The notes under the pieces: generated by a model | The model's input: the letters and a program-made list of their open reading frames with translations, nothing else | The model's database searches: none | What the model was told of the DNA's origin: nothing | Origin: Hyaloperonospora brassicae | Lineage: Eukaryota; Oomycota; Peronosporomycetes; Peronosporales; Peronosporaceae | Direction: 5' to 3' | Assembly: GCA_947650285.1 (NCBI GenBank) | Contig: CANTFL010000034.1 | Coordinates: 124,001-188,000 of the forward strand | DNA: 64,000 nt | Shown: positions 33,801-46,644 of the stretch, in pieces | Layout of the letters: the number at the start of each line of letters is the position of its first letter | Numbering within the stretch: the first letter of the stretch is position 1 | Made by a program: the position numbers and the translations under genes

Positions 33801-36329
33801 GCCCGTTTCAACCAGCTTTTATGGGCCCATATTCCCCGACGACCAAATAGTTCCAGAATCAACAATCCTCGGTGGTACTCCTCGTATATCCCGTCACAAA
33901 GAGCCGTAACTTGATATGGACGTGTCCAAGTGAATTAAGACAGTTCCGATGCTTGCAAGGCCATGAATGTGGGAAATGTGTAGCAACAATACGATCAAAA
34001 GTGTAATAATCAAGCTATGCCGAGACGATATGGTCGGAGCTAAAATAAGAAACAGCCAACTTCCAGCCGAATCACTCCTCCTTCCCCTATTTGACTACAG
34101 TATATCCGAAAGCGAACTTGATCGAATAGTCACTTACACTTGGCTAGTTCAACATTTTATTCCGTCCAATCAAACGCATATATTCAGCCAATTTAGTGAC
34201 AATTTTGCTCAATCAGTCGTTCTATCTTCTAGATCAAGACGTCTGTATCCCGAACGGTGGCCGAAGCTCTCAATTGTCACTTGTTTAGTCACTCAATTAG
34301 CGACATTATGGCTTACGTAGATTAAAACAAAATGCACAAAGATATTGCACAATCTTGCACAAATCACTAATGCTATACGGCCGAGTATACAAATGCCTGG
34401 GATCCCTTGAGTAAATCCGCGGAAATCGTCTACTCTTTTTCTCACTAATTTCCTTCGTTACAAACCTACTCATCTTTCTGACCGACAGAAGTTTAGTTAT
34501 CAGCAAATGCGCGTTGAACATTGAAAGTGTAACGTATCAATGTTGCTCATCGATCGACTGCACGACACTTGCTTTTATCCCTCTTTGTCGAGATCTTACT
34601 GGTTTAACATTATGGCGGGTGAATTTTGCCTTGGTGGTGTCATTTAATTCACATAGAGCGATACAGCGTAGTGTCAAAATAGCGCGTACACACTGTTTCA
34701 TAAGTTGTTTAAAACGTATCCATGACGCATCATCAGGCGCTAGACAAACAGAAAAGAGAGACAAGATACCGGAGAGCTAATATAAACTTCACCATGCTAT
34801 TGCAGGAAGCCATACAAATGCTTGCGGGTATGGAATGAGGATAGCACGCTGATACAGCGCGCTATGCTGGAGAAGTGTCACGATCGACACAAAGAAGTCA
34901 GTTGGTGACCGGTGTTGCCCTGGAGACTGCAGTCATGGTGCTATGACGATCGATTCCATATTGATTTCTGCAGTGGAGGACACGATGCACTAAAGCTTAG
35001 GCACCACGGTTCTCTCGGCACACACTAAACGGGTAGCACGATGTACTCACACTCCATTATACTACATTCTCCACATAGTCGATCATTTTGCGAAAATACA
35101 GAATACTGATGCTTGCGTCGTATAGTTGATGCATTCTGGGACAAAGGTACTGGCCTGTCATTAACTTATATGGTGTAAGAAATGAAGCGATAAATGGGTG
35201 CCAAAACGACCGGCATCAATAAATCGCCAAGAATGCGAAATCGTTTCCAAATTGCTACGACGTTTGAATGAATCTCAACGGCAAATAACTATTTCTCTGT
35301 GTCAACCCTAGCAAATATATGTTTGAGCGCATAGTATTCACCATTGATGAAGAACCACTTCGGTGGTCATCCGTATCGATACATCAAGGATCGCATGGCC
35401 CCTGCGTATTCACCAATGGATGTTTCATTTGTCATTTTCTCATCTTACGGTGTACCTTTTTTCGTAATTACCTGGTAGCGTATTATCTTCCCCCCATTGA
35501 ATGGCTGATGTAATCAGAAAATAGGCCATATGACTGGAAAAGAGACCATGTGACTAGAAAATAGACCATCGACGAATTTGGTCGTCGTCATATCGGGTCA
35601 CAAGAAGACAAGATGCGTCATCGTGTTTTCGCAGCACTGTGGACTGCTCGTTAGTGCAATCGTACTCGACCTTTTGCGTCTCTATTCGGTGGCAGGAGAT
35701 AGCCAAAAGCGCCTCACATTAGCACGTTACACGAATCGGATTCGAGTCCGATTCGATTGTAGAGAGTAAACATCGACAGCAACTCGAGCAACGACCGACC
35801 AGAAGATGGCGCCGAAGTCTCGAGAAGAAGTGAGGCCACAGGTGTACGAAGCAGCCCGAGTAAAGGCAGAGGGGGCAACGCTACACCTCAATAGCAGGTC
35901 AGCCCTACTACAAAGAGAACGAAAGGTTTAGTCACTGCAACTAACACGAGCGCAGGTATCAAAAGTCACGAACTACGACGCCAAGTGCTGCAACTCGATG
36001 CAATTCGCTGATCACAAAAGACAACTCGCTTCCCTATGGCCACGACAACGCGCAAGCGAACTGAATCGGTCGTCGCTACAGTCCGTGGCGATGTCGTGAA
36101 GGTGACAACAAGCAACAAGACCAACTCTGGCGATGTCACAGCTAACTTTATTTCTACCTTGAGTTTCCTGTACCTCTCTTTTGCAGGGCGACATCGGGTT
36201 GTGCGTGTTCCGCACAGCTGCCAAGACGACACGTCGAGATGGATCACACTTGACCAGAGCTTCACGACATGAGATGTACAGATTCCACGCACCGTCGTCG
36301 ACGTGACCTCGATGCCGTCGACGACCAGA
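30871..36329. other. AT-rich gene-poor interval
   Basis: Frames are short on both strands and I recognise no gene. At 35806 an ATG opens a 42-codon basic frame starting MAPKSREEVRPQ. It is preceded by an inverted repeat (GAATCGGA/TCCGATTC near 35734-35755) and could be the start of an old retroelement, but nothing downstream supports this. The last 400 bases become GC-richer as the PP2A gene end is approached. Confidence 0.5.
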
Positions 36330-37374
<1,045 letters not shown>

Positions 37375-37540
37375 AGCAGCGGCGTCCAGAGCTCTGGAAA
37401 ATCCTTCCCCTGCCTTGGGCAGACAGAGAGTTCATGTGGTGCACACACGATGGGGTGCACCACGTAAGACGTCGCCCGAGCGCGTCGGTCATTGGCTACC
37501 GTCACGCAACAGCTTCAACATGACGAGGGCTGCACACCGT

Positions 37541-37560
37541 GACTGACTGACTGACTGACT
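37541..37560. repeat. (TGAC)n microsatellite
   Basis: About five TGAC units lie in the short interval between the PP2A start and the tafazzin stop. Confidence 0.8.
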
Positions 37561-37600
37561 GGTTCATTGCGTGGTGCGTGTAGACACAGGCCATTCGGTG

Positions 37601-37629
37601 CTACTACTACTACTACTACTACTACTACT
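37601..37629. repeat. (CTA)n microsatellite touching the tafazzin stop codon
   Basis: Nine CTA units end exactly at the tafazzin stop codon (37632-37630). On the coding strand the TAG stop is followed at once by AGT repeats, at the start of the 3' untranslated region. Confidence 0.9.
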
Positions 37630-39070
37630 CTAAACACTTGGCGGGGTCCTTTCAGCGAGCGTGAGCAGAGCAGTCTCTATTCGCCGCGTAATGGCCGAGT
37701 AGAGCGCCTTTTCACGCTCTTGCGTTGCCCATGGATCGGCCCCTACAACGCGGTCGTTCTCGTACTGTGCAAACAGGTCGTCGAACGACAGCGGTTCGCC
37801 AACGATGATGCCCAGTTCTAGGTTCGTCCGCGGCAAGACACGGATGAGGCAATTGTTCTCGTCTTGCGGCATGAGCTGCTCCATGTTGTAATGATACACG
37901 GGCACGACAATCGGCCGCGTGGTCGCACGTGCGATGAGCTTACCCACGCCCCACTTCAGCCGTCCAATCTCCTCGCGACGCGGACTTGGTCGACCGCCGA
38001 GCTCTGTTCAGTATCACCAGATATTGCGAGACCGTCAGGACGCAGGTCAATGACTTGTAACGCTGTCGCAATTGACTCACCTTCGTGCTGCACGATCTTT
38101 CCTTCGGGAAAAATGTGGACCCACGCACCTTCTTCCACCTTGTCAAAGATTGCGTGGATCATCTATCCACCACGTCAAGAGCACGAGATAGTTAGTTCTA
38201 CGTGCAAAATTGCTGTTCCATTTACAGAACAAGACTACAAGCAAACACACACACCTCGTGGTCAACCCCAGCGCCGCGGTGCACTGGCAGTGTCTTGGCA
38301 CCAAAGAACACGGCTGACACCACTTTGCCCTTCTCATAGCAGTACTCCTGGCTTCAGCAGCAGCAAAAGTATCGCAGCACCGGCCATAGCAATCACAAGA
38401 AACAACAACAACAATAACAACAACAACAACCGCCAAACATCGTCGACGTCAGCAGTGGTTCCGCCAGCAAACCGCATGCACCTCCCTCTCCTTGTACCTC
38501 GCCAAGCTCCAGCGTCCTTTCCACGGCCACGCGTACTTCCACGGCATCATACTACACACAATCAATCAATTAATCAATCAGTCAGTCAACCGATCGATCG
38601 ACCGATCGATTGTCCACTTCCACTGCTCTCTTTCCCTCTACTACGCCTCATACAGCAACCACACACAAACAGAGAGACGCAGCTCCGTACTTGGCAAGCA
38701 CAGCTGGATCGTCCACCGTCGCCGAGTGGTTCGACACCGTAATCACAGCGGTTCCCTTCGGACGCGTCTCCAGCTGCTCCACGAGATGCGACACGCCCTC
38801 CACCTTTGTCCGGTTCAGCAACTGCAGACACACTTTCGAAATGAGCGTCGCCACGCCAAAGAGCGGGACCCGCGCGACGTTGTGGAGCCACTCGGGAAAG
38901 ATCTCGCCCCGCCGCCCGCCGTCGTACGCGCCGTCTTCCCGATCCGCGACCGGCGCGTCCACGTACAGCGCGAGGGCGCTCATGGTGCACGAAGCGGCGC
39001 CGACTTTGGACAACGTGCCGAGAGACACGAAGCGCACGAGGCGCGCGCTCTGCGTCGGCCGCCGCAACAT
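37630..39070 (-). CDS. Tafazzin-like cardiolipin transacylase
   Basis: Five exons are inferred from GT-AG sites and protein continuity: 39070-38691, 38551-38498, 38351-38255, 38162-38081 and 38003-37630. All junction phases agree and give 328 residues. The acyltransferase motif NHSATVDDP (114-122, H-x4-D) and the later WVHIFPEGK (191-199) are the two signatures of the tafazzin branch of PlsC acyltransferases. The segment LPVHRGAGVDHE matches the glycerol-phosphate binding region, and IGRLKWGVGKLIARA follows as in other tafazzins. Tafazzin moves acyl chains between phospholipids and lysocardiolipin and shapes mitochondrial cardiolipin. The introns are short (77 to about 146 bases); intron 2 contains a GTT-rich run, and intron 1 has ATCA/GATC-type repeats. 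Small exons 2 and 3 are the least certain. Confidence 0.85.
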
Positions 39071-41620
39071 TTGTCGAGTGGTGACGCGCTGTGGTTTGTG
39101 GACGTTTCGTAGTGAGGTGGGAAGAAGATGATTGGTCGAAAGGGAGGCATGGGGACATCGTGGCGTGACCCGTTTCTATCTCTGCGTGCGAGGCGAGATA
39201 GAAAGCAGTCGGCGTTAGAAATGGTGAACTGACGCGGCTGATTTGTAGGTTGCGGTACTGAGCTGAACGGAACTGAAGCTGCGGTAAGTGCTGCTGGCAC
39301 TGACACGTTCTGACAGATCGGAAGAAAAAAGTGTCTGTTCATGACTGTCAGCCAGCATCGATACGTTTCCACTTGTGTGCAATGAATCACACCTTGTGAT
39401 GCACAACATGTCAGCATCCGGTATCAGCTGCTACACACTGGCGGTAGGTCAATGGCGACGCACGAATCAGACTACGTCAGCGACTGCGAATTAGTGCCGG
39501 TGGACAAAAAGAGCGACTGACCCTGGGCTCGCGGGTCGTAGGAAATGTCGCGGGTCAGATGGTCCGGTGAATTTGCAGAAACACCCAGCTAAAAGCGTAT
39601 AATCTTGGTTTTATCCAAAGATAAATTACTTACCCATCGATCCCATTTAAATCTTGATAATGTTTATTGTTGACCCATGGTCGAAGACGACGCAAGGAGT
39701 GCTATATCGTCTCATTTGACAAACCTATAAAAGATAGAACTGACGGCGAAAGCAAAGTTGCTCAAGTCGGGTTTATTTTTGATGTTGGTGCTTCGCATTG
39801 CATCACTTTATGACTACCTGCTTTTCCATCCCTAAATTATATTGCTTTTGTGATCCTTCAGCTCGATCGTACCAAAACACGAGGACAATGTGGGGAGCAA
39901 ATAAACACAAAACATTTGGAGCATGCAAAGAGAGCCATTTTCTGGTATACATAAAACAAATCTGTTAGCATTGCAACTACAAAGCATACGCCAATGCCTT
40001 ACCGAGTAACTCCAACTGCCACAGAAGTGATGCAGTGTAGACGAAGTGGTATGACAAACATACTGTGTTCATAACGTGCTATCTTCGTTCGGAGGCATCG
40101 ACAACTCGCTCAGTATGAGCAGCTTGCATGCCTTTACTGCAAAAATGAGCAAGTGTTGGAGAGTCGGCAGCTATTGCAGGTGCCACATTGTTGCACTACA
40201 GTGTGACGAGTCGGTGAGAAAAACATCGAGAATGAGTATATGCTGCGTTACACGACAGCGGCAAGCTGTGAGTAAGTGATTAGACTAATGTCTTGTTGCG
40301 AGTGTTGGTGTATCACGCTATGCCTCACGAATTTGTGTCGATCTAGAGCCAGAAACCACTTCTGCAGTGAAGAGTGACCACGTGTGCACACTGGAGTAGA
40401 TGCATACGCAATTTCGCCAATCGGTTCACAGTACACGTGATGCATTCAATCGCTTACAAAACACAGGCGACTTCGACAACATTTTACATGCTTCGAAAAG
40501 ACAGCAGCGATGTTTGCAATCACAACCATTCACACCCGTCGCGGAAGCTCGCTCACGCCAAACAACCTAGGTGTATTATTTTCTATCTGAATTGCATGCA
40601 TCTCATGAATACCGCATGTCGTATGATGCGGTCATTCGTCTTCGTGCATGCCAGCTATGTCATGCGATGATCAGCACAGACATTCTGTCAGCGTACTTAC
40701 CGTATTCTACATCCACGATCATCGCTTGCTTTTGGCTACATGTGCTAGTGATCATCTTTGCCAATCGTTGCATGATAGTATGCTGTTTTCCACTGATCGC
40801 TGCTAGTCGGTATCCGGTACGAGCGTCTTGCATACTTCTCGGACTGGCACTTTCTCTCGAGTCTTGTACCAAAAATAATCGTTATCTACACGTCTTTCCA
40901 AGTGAGTGAACATGACCGTAAACAAATGTCGGGCACCGGAATGGTTCCATCCGACGTGTGCAGTCACATTCGTGTTCGCCATCGGTGAATTGCTGTCGGC
41001 AGACCATCGCAAATCGCTTGATCCGGTCGTGGATATCTCAGTCGCCTATGGAATTGCTAAGAATCGTCTACCGGCTTTATGCAGTCGATATGAACGCATT
41101 CGACGATCATCACTGAGATCAATTGATGGCAGTGTGGTAATTTCTAACAAAGGATCACCACAAAATGAAGGACATACCGTGTTGATCTCCACTTACGTTT
41201 ACCACCAACACAATCGCCTTGGTCATCTCAATTGCGTCACCGCACATCGGCATGTATAGAAGATACTATGTGCGATGCTGGGAAAGAAAACAAGAATACG
41301 AAAACTGGCCAAGTTTTCCGTCACACCAGTTAAACGGCGCAAGTCTTCAAATGCGGCACATAGGTCAATTAATGCCAGCCACGAATCAATGTAGATAAGC
41401 CAGTCGTTACGCATGTCAGCTACAGCATCGATTCTGCATTCGCTACATGCCGTCGATACTGCAACCATCTACACTAGAGCTCGTTTCAGGTCAGTTTCTT
41501 CGAGCGCTGTAGCATGTGTGACACGGAAAGCAAATGTTGTATATGTGTTGTTGTTCGGGATATCATGTAAACCAAGGACTGGCATTGACGGAATCAGCTG
41601 CAGGGTACAAGCTCTGTGCA

Positions 41621-42244
41621 TCACTCTGTATAAGATTGCTGCGAACATCTTCTTTGTATTCCTATAATGCTCTGCAACTCGTAATCGGCCACGGTCACTA
41701 ATGCTCGACAAATCCACGCAGCCAAAAAGCTACGTAGCGAGTACCGTGCAATGGCGAGGATACTCACTGCCATCGCTAGCACGACGGACGAATACGTAAG
41801 CAAAGCAGCCAAATCTGCGTCATGACCATATCACGCTCGCACAATTTCCGACACTTCTACCAGTGCCAGAGCGAGTAGAACTGCTTGAATGCGATACGAA
41901 TACTCGACGTCTTTCAAGCAGAGGCTGATCGTGCTCAATGACTCGTCTACGATCGACAATGCAGTACACGTATGTTCGTACGCGAAGCCTCTCGCAACCA
42001 TTGCAGCAGATGTTAAAGATGACGTCTGTCGTATGATAACGTTTGAGCAAACTGTGCAGGCCCGTCCGCCAGCTAAGCAAGCAACAGGTCGTTCGCAATC
42101 GTCAGTCTGGCTAATCGTGCAGCCCATAATTCCACAGAGCACGATGCTAAGGCAATGGACCCACCAATTTGATAGCACAAAGTCGCAGTCTGTGTAATCA
42201 GCGCATCCCACCAATTTGATAGCACAAAGTCGCAGTCGGTGCAA
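41621..42244 (-). pseudogene. Possible relic of a multi-pass membrane protein, family not recognised
   Basis: One minus-strand frame runs from 42244 to 41621 with a single TGA at about 41831. It encodes hydrophobic stretches (IQAVLLALALVEVSE, then LTYSSVVLAMAVSILAIARY) that look like membrane helices. The upstream part contains the products of a 47-base tandem duplication. No homologous family comes to mind, and the frame dissolves into stops below 41621. Confidence 0.25.
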
Positions 42245-42253
42245 TCAGCGCAT
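42160..42253. repeat. 47-base tandem duplication
   Basis: Two copies (starting at 42160 and 42207) begin CCCACCAATTTGATAGCACA and differ at only two or three bases, so the duplication is recent. Confidence 0.9.
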
Positions 42254-42746
42254 CTCGTAGTGAGTGTGTATTCTGCACAAGTGCAGGTATCCAACAACGC
42301 GCAAACCTCGTTCGTAGACGAATGACAACAGCCATCTTTTGAACCTGCCATCCTGTCGGTGTCCAAGTATGGCTTGGCACACTGCACGAAATGTGTACGA
42401 CTAGCTTTCGGTCCGACACTTGCATACATCCTATGTCGATCCTGCATCGGACATTCAGTATCCCTGTCGAACAAACAAACACACTGACTCAATCTCGTCC
42501 GCGTCAACAGCCGGACACCTGCGACAGTCCAGCAACTGCCATACGTCCCCTGTCCGTTTTATGCATCCACTCCCGGCCGTCCGCCCGCCCCATCGATCCA
42601 CCCATCCAAGCCGCCCCCCCACAAAAGTATCCACCACTCATCGTCCGCCGTCCGCCGTCCACCGTCCGCCGTCCACTATCCCCCCCTCACTCACTTTATT
42701 CCCCCCTCGCCCCCTCACTCACTTTCTCACACGCCCCCACCCCCAC

Positions 42747-44588
42747 ATGGCCTCGTCGTTCGCCTCCCGCCGCGCCTTCGGCCTCGGCGCCGGTCTCGTC
42801 GGCCTCACCGGTCTCTCGGCCGCCCTTTCGCCCGCATCGGCCAACGAGCCGTCGCGCCGCGTCGCGCCCATCCCGTGCGAAGACGGCTCGACCGTCGTGC
42901 CCTACGAGCCGCCGACGCGCGCCGCGCAGCTCGCGCGCCTGCAGACCGACCAGTTCGACGTGCTGATCATCGGCGCCGGCGCGACGGGCACTGGCTGCGC
43001 GCTCGACGCCGCCACGCGCGGCCTCAACACCGCTGTCGTCGACGCCAGCGACTTTGCGGCCGGCACGTCGGGTCGCTCGACGAAGCTCATCCACGGCGGT
43101 ATCCGGTATTTAGAAACGGCGTTTCTAAAGTGCGACTACGCCGCTTTTCAGCTCGTGACCGAAGCACTGGCCGAGCGCGCGCTGTTCCTCGCGGCGGCGC
43201 CGTACATGAACCGACCGCTGCCCATTATGATTCCCATCTACAAGTGGTGGGAAGTGCCGTATCTGTGGGCGGGCGCCAAGGCCTACGACGTGGTCGCGGG
43301 CGCGCAGCGCTTTGTGCCGCGCAGCTATTACATTAGCGCCGACGAAGCCATGTTCCAGTTCCCGATGCTCCGGCGCGACGGCCTCAAGGGCGCGATCGTG
43401 TACTACGACGGGCAGATGAACGACACGCGCATGAACGTGGCGCTCGCGCTCACGGCCACGCAGAACGGCGCGACGGTCGCCAACTACGTGCGCGTGACGG
43501 AGCTGCGCAAAGACGACGACGGCAAAGTGTGCGGCGCGCGCGTGCGCGATGCGCTGACAGGCCACGAGTGGACTGTGCGGGCGCGCGCCGTCGTGAACGC
43601 CACGGGGCCGTTCACGGACGCGATCCGGCAGATGGACGACCCGACAAAGGCTGCGATCTGTGTCCCGGCCGCGGGTGTGCACGCGGTGCTGCCCGACCAC
43701 TTTAGCCCCAATCGCATGGGCCTCATCGTGCCCAAGACCAGTGACGGCCGCGTGCTGTTCTTTTTGCCGTGGGAGAACGGAACGCTCGCGGGCACAACGG
43801 ACTCGCAGTCGGACATTACGATGCTGCCCACGCCCACGAAGGCCGAAGTGGACTTTATCATTGACGAAGCCAACCGGTACTTGGCCAAGGACGTGACCCG
43901 CAGCGACGTGAAAGCTGCGTGGTCGGGCATCCGTCCGCTCGTGAAGGACCCGCGGCACGCGGACGGCGCGACGTCCAAGATCTCGCGCGAGCACGTGGTC
44001 GAAGTGGCCGAGTCCAACTTGGTGACGATTGCGGGCGGCAAGTGGACGACGTACCGCCGCATGGCGCAGGACGCCATTGACAAGTTGGTGGAGACTGTCC
44101 CAGAGCTCCGGACCAAGGCACTGCCGTGCCAGACAAAGACCGTGGGCATCATTGGCGCCGACCGCGTGGGCGAAGTGTGCAACAAGAAGTTCGACAAGAT
44201 CACGGTCACGCTGCGCGAGAAGTACGACCTCGACAAGGACATTGCCGAGCACCTCATGCGGAACTACGGCACGCGTGCGCTGCAGGTGGCTGCGATCGAG
44301 CAGGCCGGTTTCCTGGACCGCAAGCCGAGCGACCACCCGCGCCGCTTGCACCCAAAGTACCCGTACTTGGAAGCCGAGGTCGTGTTTGCTGTGCAACAGG
44401 AATATGCGCTGAAAGCGACTGATATTCTCGGCCGGCGCATGCGGCTCGCTTTCATTGACAGTGGGGTAGGCAAGGAGCTGATGCCGCGCGTGGTGTATAT
44501 GATGGGGCAGCTGCTCGGCTGGTCGAAGGCCCGTCACGAGCAGGAGCTGGCAGAGTGCAAGGAGTACCTGGAGACGATGCACAACTAG
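42747..44588 (+). CDS. FAD-dependent glycerol-3-phosphate dehydrogenase, mitochondrial
   Basis: This intronless frame encodes 613 residues from the ATG at 42747. The longer open frame from 42420 was rejected because its first 109 codons are low-complexity Pro/Ser/His sequence over a promoter-like region. The N terminus (SSFASRRAFGLGAGLVGL) is basic and hydrophobic, as expected for a mitochondrial signal and inner-membrane anchor. The FAD-binding motif GAGATGTG is at 76-83, and the family block TSGRSTKLIHGGIRYLE is at 107-123. Further motifs are VNATGPF, AGTTDSQSD and the C-terminal DAO-type domain. The enzyme oxidises glycerol-3-phosphate to dihydroxyacetone phosphate at the outer face of the inner membrane and passes electrons to ubiquinone. 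The calcium-binding EF-hand tail of the animal enzyme is absent, as in yeast GUT2. Confidence 0.95.
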   Translation: MASSFASRRAFGLGAGLVGLTGLSAALSPASANEPSRRVAPIPCEDGSTVVPYEPPTRAAQLARLQTDQFDVLIIGAGATGTGCALDAATRGLNTAVVDASDFAAGTSGRSTKLIHGGIRYLETAFLKCDYAAFQLVTEALAERALFLAAAPYMNRPLPIMIPIYKWWEVPYLWAGAKAYDVVAGAQRFVPRSYYISADEAMFQFPMLRRDGLKGAIVYYDGQMNDTRMNVALALTATQNGATVANYVRVTELRKDDDGKVCGARVRDALTGHEWTVRARAVVNATGPFTDAIRQMDDPTKAAICVPAAGVHAVLPDHFSPNRMGLIVPKTSDGRVLFFLPWENGTLAGTTDSQSDITMLPTPTKAEVDFIIDEANRYLAKDVTRSDVKAAWSGIRPLVKDPRHADGATSKISREHVVEVAESNLVTIAGGKWTTYRRMAQDAIDKLVETVPELRTKALPCQTKTVGIIGADRVGEVCNKKFDKITVTLREKYDLDKDIAEHLMRNYGTRALQVAAIEQAGFLDRKPSDHPRRLHPKYPYLEAEVVFAVQQEYALKATDILGRRMRLAFIDSGVGKELMPRVVYMMGQLLGWSKARHEQELAECKEYLETMHN

Positions 44589-45312
44589 GCGATCTGCTAC
44601 GCGGCAACAAGGGCGGCTGACTGCTGCTACCGGTGCAAATCTGGTGCGTGAACGGCGGCCAGCCAGCCAGATAGACAGCCAGAAGCGAAGAGACGCAGCA
44701 AGGGAGAGCGCGGTACAGGACGAACTTGACGTGTTTCCATTTGCTATTAGTGCAGCTGCTTACTACCGGATGGGAGCACGCGGCACTTGCGTCGCGTGTT
44801 GTCCGACTGTTAACTATTGTAAAGCGCTGTATTGCCATGTGTGGGGACAGTTTGTCAAGGAACTTGTCGGGCAGTTAGTTTGTGGTCGTTGGGCGGTCGT
44901 AGATTGTCACGGGAGGCAGCGAGGAGAGGGACTCGACACCCGACTTCCGGCTCTGCGGCCGACTGGGGGCCGTTTCGTTTCGGGCATACAATGTCGCTGA
45001 GGTTTTACCCCGCCCGCCCGCGCCTCGCGCCTGGCAACTCGTGGCGTTCATTGGCCAGCCGCTCCAAAACCTCAGTCTAGAACCGCAATATCGGCAAACG
45101 CTGTGCGCCATCCATTCGTGGCCGCGGCCTCCCCCTCGTCCCCCCGCGGCGCTCATTATTCGTTCTGCAGCGAAGCAAAAGGTGCGCGCGGCGGCCGCTT
45201 GTTCCGCATTGTGTTCGCTGTGTCTTATGGATGTGTTTTGTTGCTGTGTCTGTATTGACTGCTTGTCCTGTGGCCAACTGCTGAATCGTTTCGGCCGCTA
45301 GGCAAGAGAAGA
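44589..45312. promoter_or_regulatory. Intergenic region between the dehydrogenase and EF-1alpha genes
   Basis: These 724 bases must hold the dehydrogenase 3' end and the EF-1alpha promoter. No TATA box is visible. GC-rich segments such as CCCCGCCCGCCCGCG (near 45010) and GCGGCGGCCGC (near 45190) lie upstream of EF-1alpha. An intron in the 5' leader is possible but not shown. Confidence 0.5.
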
Positions 45313-46644
45313 ATGGGCAAGGAGAAGGTGCACATTTCACTGGTCGTGATCGGCCACGTCGACGCCGGCAAGTCGACGACCACGGGCCACCTGATCTACA
45401 AGTGCGGCGGCATTGACAAGCGCACGATCGAGAAGTTCGAGAAGGAGGCGGCCGAGCTGGGCAAGACGTCGTTCAAGTACGCGTGGGTGCTGGACAACCT
45501 CAAGGCCGAGCGCGAGCGCGGCATCACGATCGACATTGCGCTGTGGAAGTTCGAGTCGCCCAAGTTCTTTTTCACGGTCATTGACGCCCCGGGACACCGT
45601 GACTTTATCAAGAACATGATTACCGGCACGTCGCAGGCCGACTGCGCGATTCTGGTCGTCGCCTCGGGCGTGGGCGAGTTTGAAGCGGGTATCTCGAAGG
45701 AGGGCCAGACGCGCGAGCACGCGCTGCTGGCGTTCACGCTGGGCGTGAAGCAGATGGTCGTGGCCATTAACAAGATGGACGACTCGTCGGTCATGTACGG
45801 CCAGGCCCGGTACGAGGAGATCAAGTCGGAGGTGACGACGTACTTGAAGAAGGTGGGCTACAAACCCGCCAAGATTCCGTTCGTGCCGATCTCGGGCTGG
45901 GAGGGCGACAACATGATTGAGCGCTCGCCCAACATGGCGTGGTACAAGGGCCCGTACCTGCTCGAGGCGCTGGACAACCTGAACCCGCCCAAGCGTCCGT
46001 CGGACAAGCCGCTGCGTCTGCCTCTCCAGGACGTGTACAAGATTGGCGGTATTGGCACGGTACCGGTGGGCCGTGTCGAGACGGGTGTGATCAAGCCGGG
46101 TATGGTCGCGACGTTTGGCCCCGTGGGTCTGTCGACGGAAGTCAAGTCGGTCGAGATGCACCACGAGTCGCTGCCCGAGGCGCTGCCGGGTGACAACGTC
46201 GGCTTTAACGTGAAGAACGTGTCGGTGAAGGAGCTGCGTCGTGGGTTTGTGGCGTCGGACTCGAAGAACGACCCGGCCAAGGGCACGCAGGACTTTACTG
46301 CGCAGGTGATTGTGCTGAACCACCCGGGTCAGATTTGCAACGGCTACTCGCCCGTGCTGGACTGCCATACGGCGCACGTGGCGTGCAAGTTCAAAGAGAT
46401 TATCGAGAAGATGGACCGCCGATCGGGCAAGGTGCTGGAGACGGCGCCCAAGTTTGTCAAGTCGGGCGACGCCTGCATGGTGGTGCTGGAGCCGTCGAAG
46501 CCCATGACTGTCGAGTCGTTTGCCGAGTACCCGCCTCTGGGTCGGTTTGCCGTGCGTGACATGCGTCAGACGGTGGCGGTGGGCGTCATCAAGTCGGTGA
46601 ACAAGAAGGAGCCGTCGGCCAAGGGCGGTGCCAAGAAGAAATAA
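45313..46644 (+). CDS. Translation elongation factor 1-alpha
   Basis: This intronless frame encodes 443 residues, the usual length for the family. GTP-binding signatures are GHVDAGKST (14-22), DAPGH and NKMD. The effector region [15 protein letters not shown] and the domain 2/3 blocks ([35 protein letters not shown]) are intact, and the C terminus is lysine-rich (AKGGAKKK). The protein brings aminoacyl-tRNA to the ribosome in the cytosol and is among the most abundant cell proteins. The codon choice is strongly GC-ending, as expected for a highly expressed gene in this genome. It is in the same orientation as the dehydrogenase upstream. Confidence 0.98.
   Translation: MGKEKVHISLVVIGHVDAGKSTTTGHLIYKCGGIDKRTIEKFEKEAAELGKTSFKYAWVLDNLKAERERGITIDIALWKFESPKFFFTVIDAPGHRDFIKNMITGTSQADCAILVVASGVGEFEAGISKEGQTREHALLAFTLGVKQMVVAINKMDDSSVMYGQARYEEIKSEVTTYLKKVGYKPAKIPFVPISGWEGDNMIERSPNMAWYKGPYLLEALDNLNPPKRPSDKPLRLPLQDVYKIGGIGTVPVGRVETGVIKPGMVATFGPVGLSTEVKSVEMHHESLPEALPGDNVGFNVKNVSVKELRRGFVASDSKNDPAKGTQDFTAQVIVLNHPGQICNGYSPVLDCHTAHVACKFKEIIEKMDRRSGKVLETAPKFVKSGDACMVVLEPSKPMTVESFAEYPPLGRFAVRDMRQTVAVGVIKSVNKKEPSAKGGAKKK

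Larger units (their letters stand above)
39071..42746. other. Intergenic interval with an uncertain relic
   Basis: The first 400 bases should hold the tafazzin promoter. From 39.5 to 41.4 kb I see only short frames. From 41.6 to 42.25 kb the minus strand has hydrophobic protein-like frames (separate entry). The last 150 bases before 42747 are C-rich with repeated CTCACTCACTTT motifs and are the likely promoter of the dehydrogenase gene. Confidence 0.5.

Noticed and set aside
42420..42746. N-terminal extension of the glycerol-3-phosphate dehydrogenase frame (109 codons)
   Set aside because: The extension is low-complexity Pro/Ser/His sequence from a C-rich promoter-like region. The ATG at 42747 gives a normal mitochondrial signal and family length.
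43125..44582. 485-codon minus-strand frame across the dehydrogenase gene
   Set aside because: Same reason: a shadow of GC-ending codon use, His/Arg/Val-rich and without motifs.
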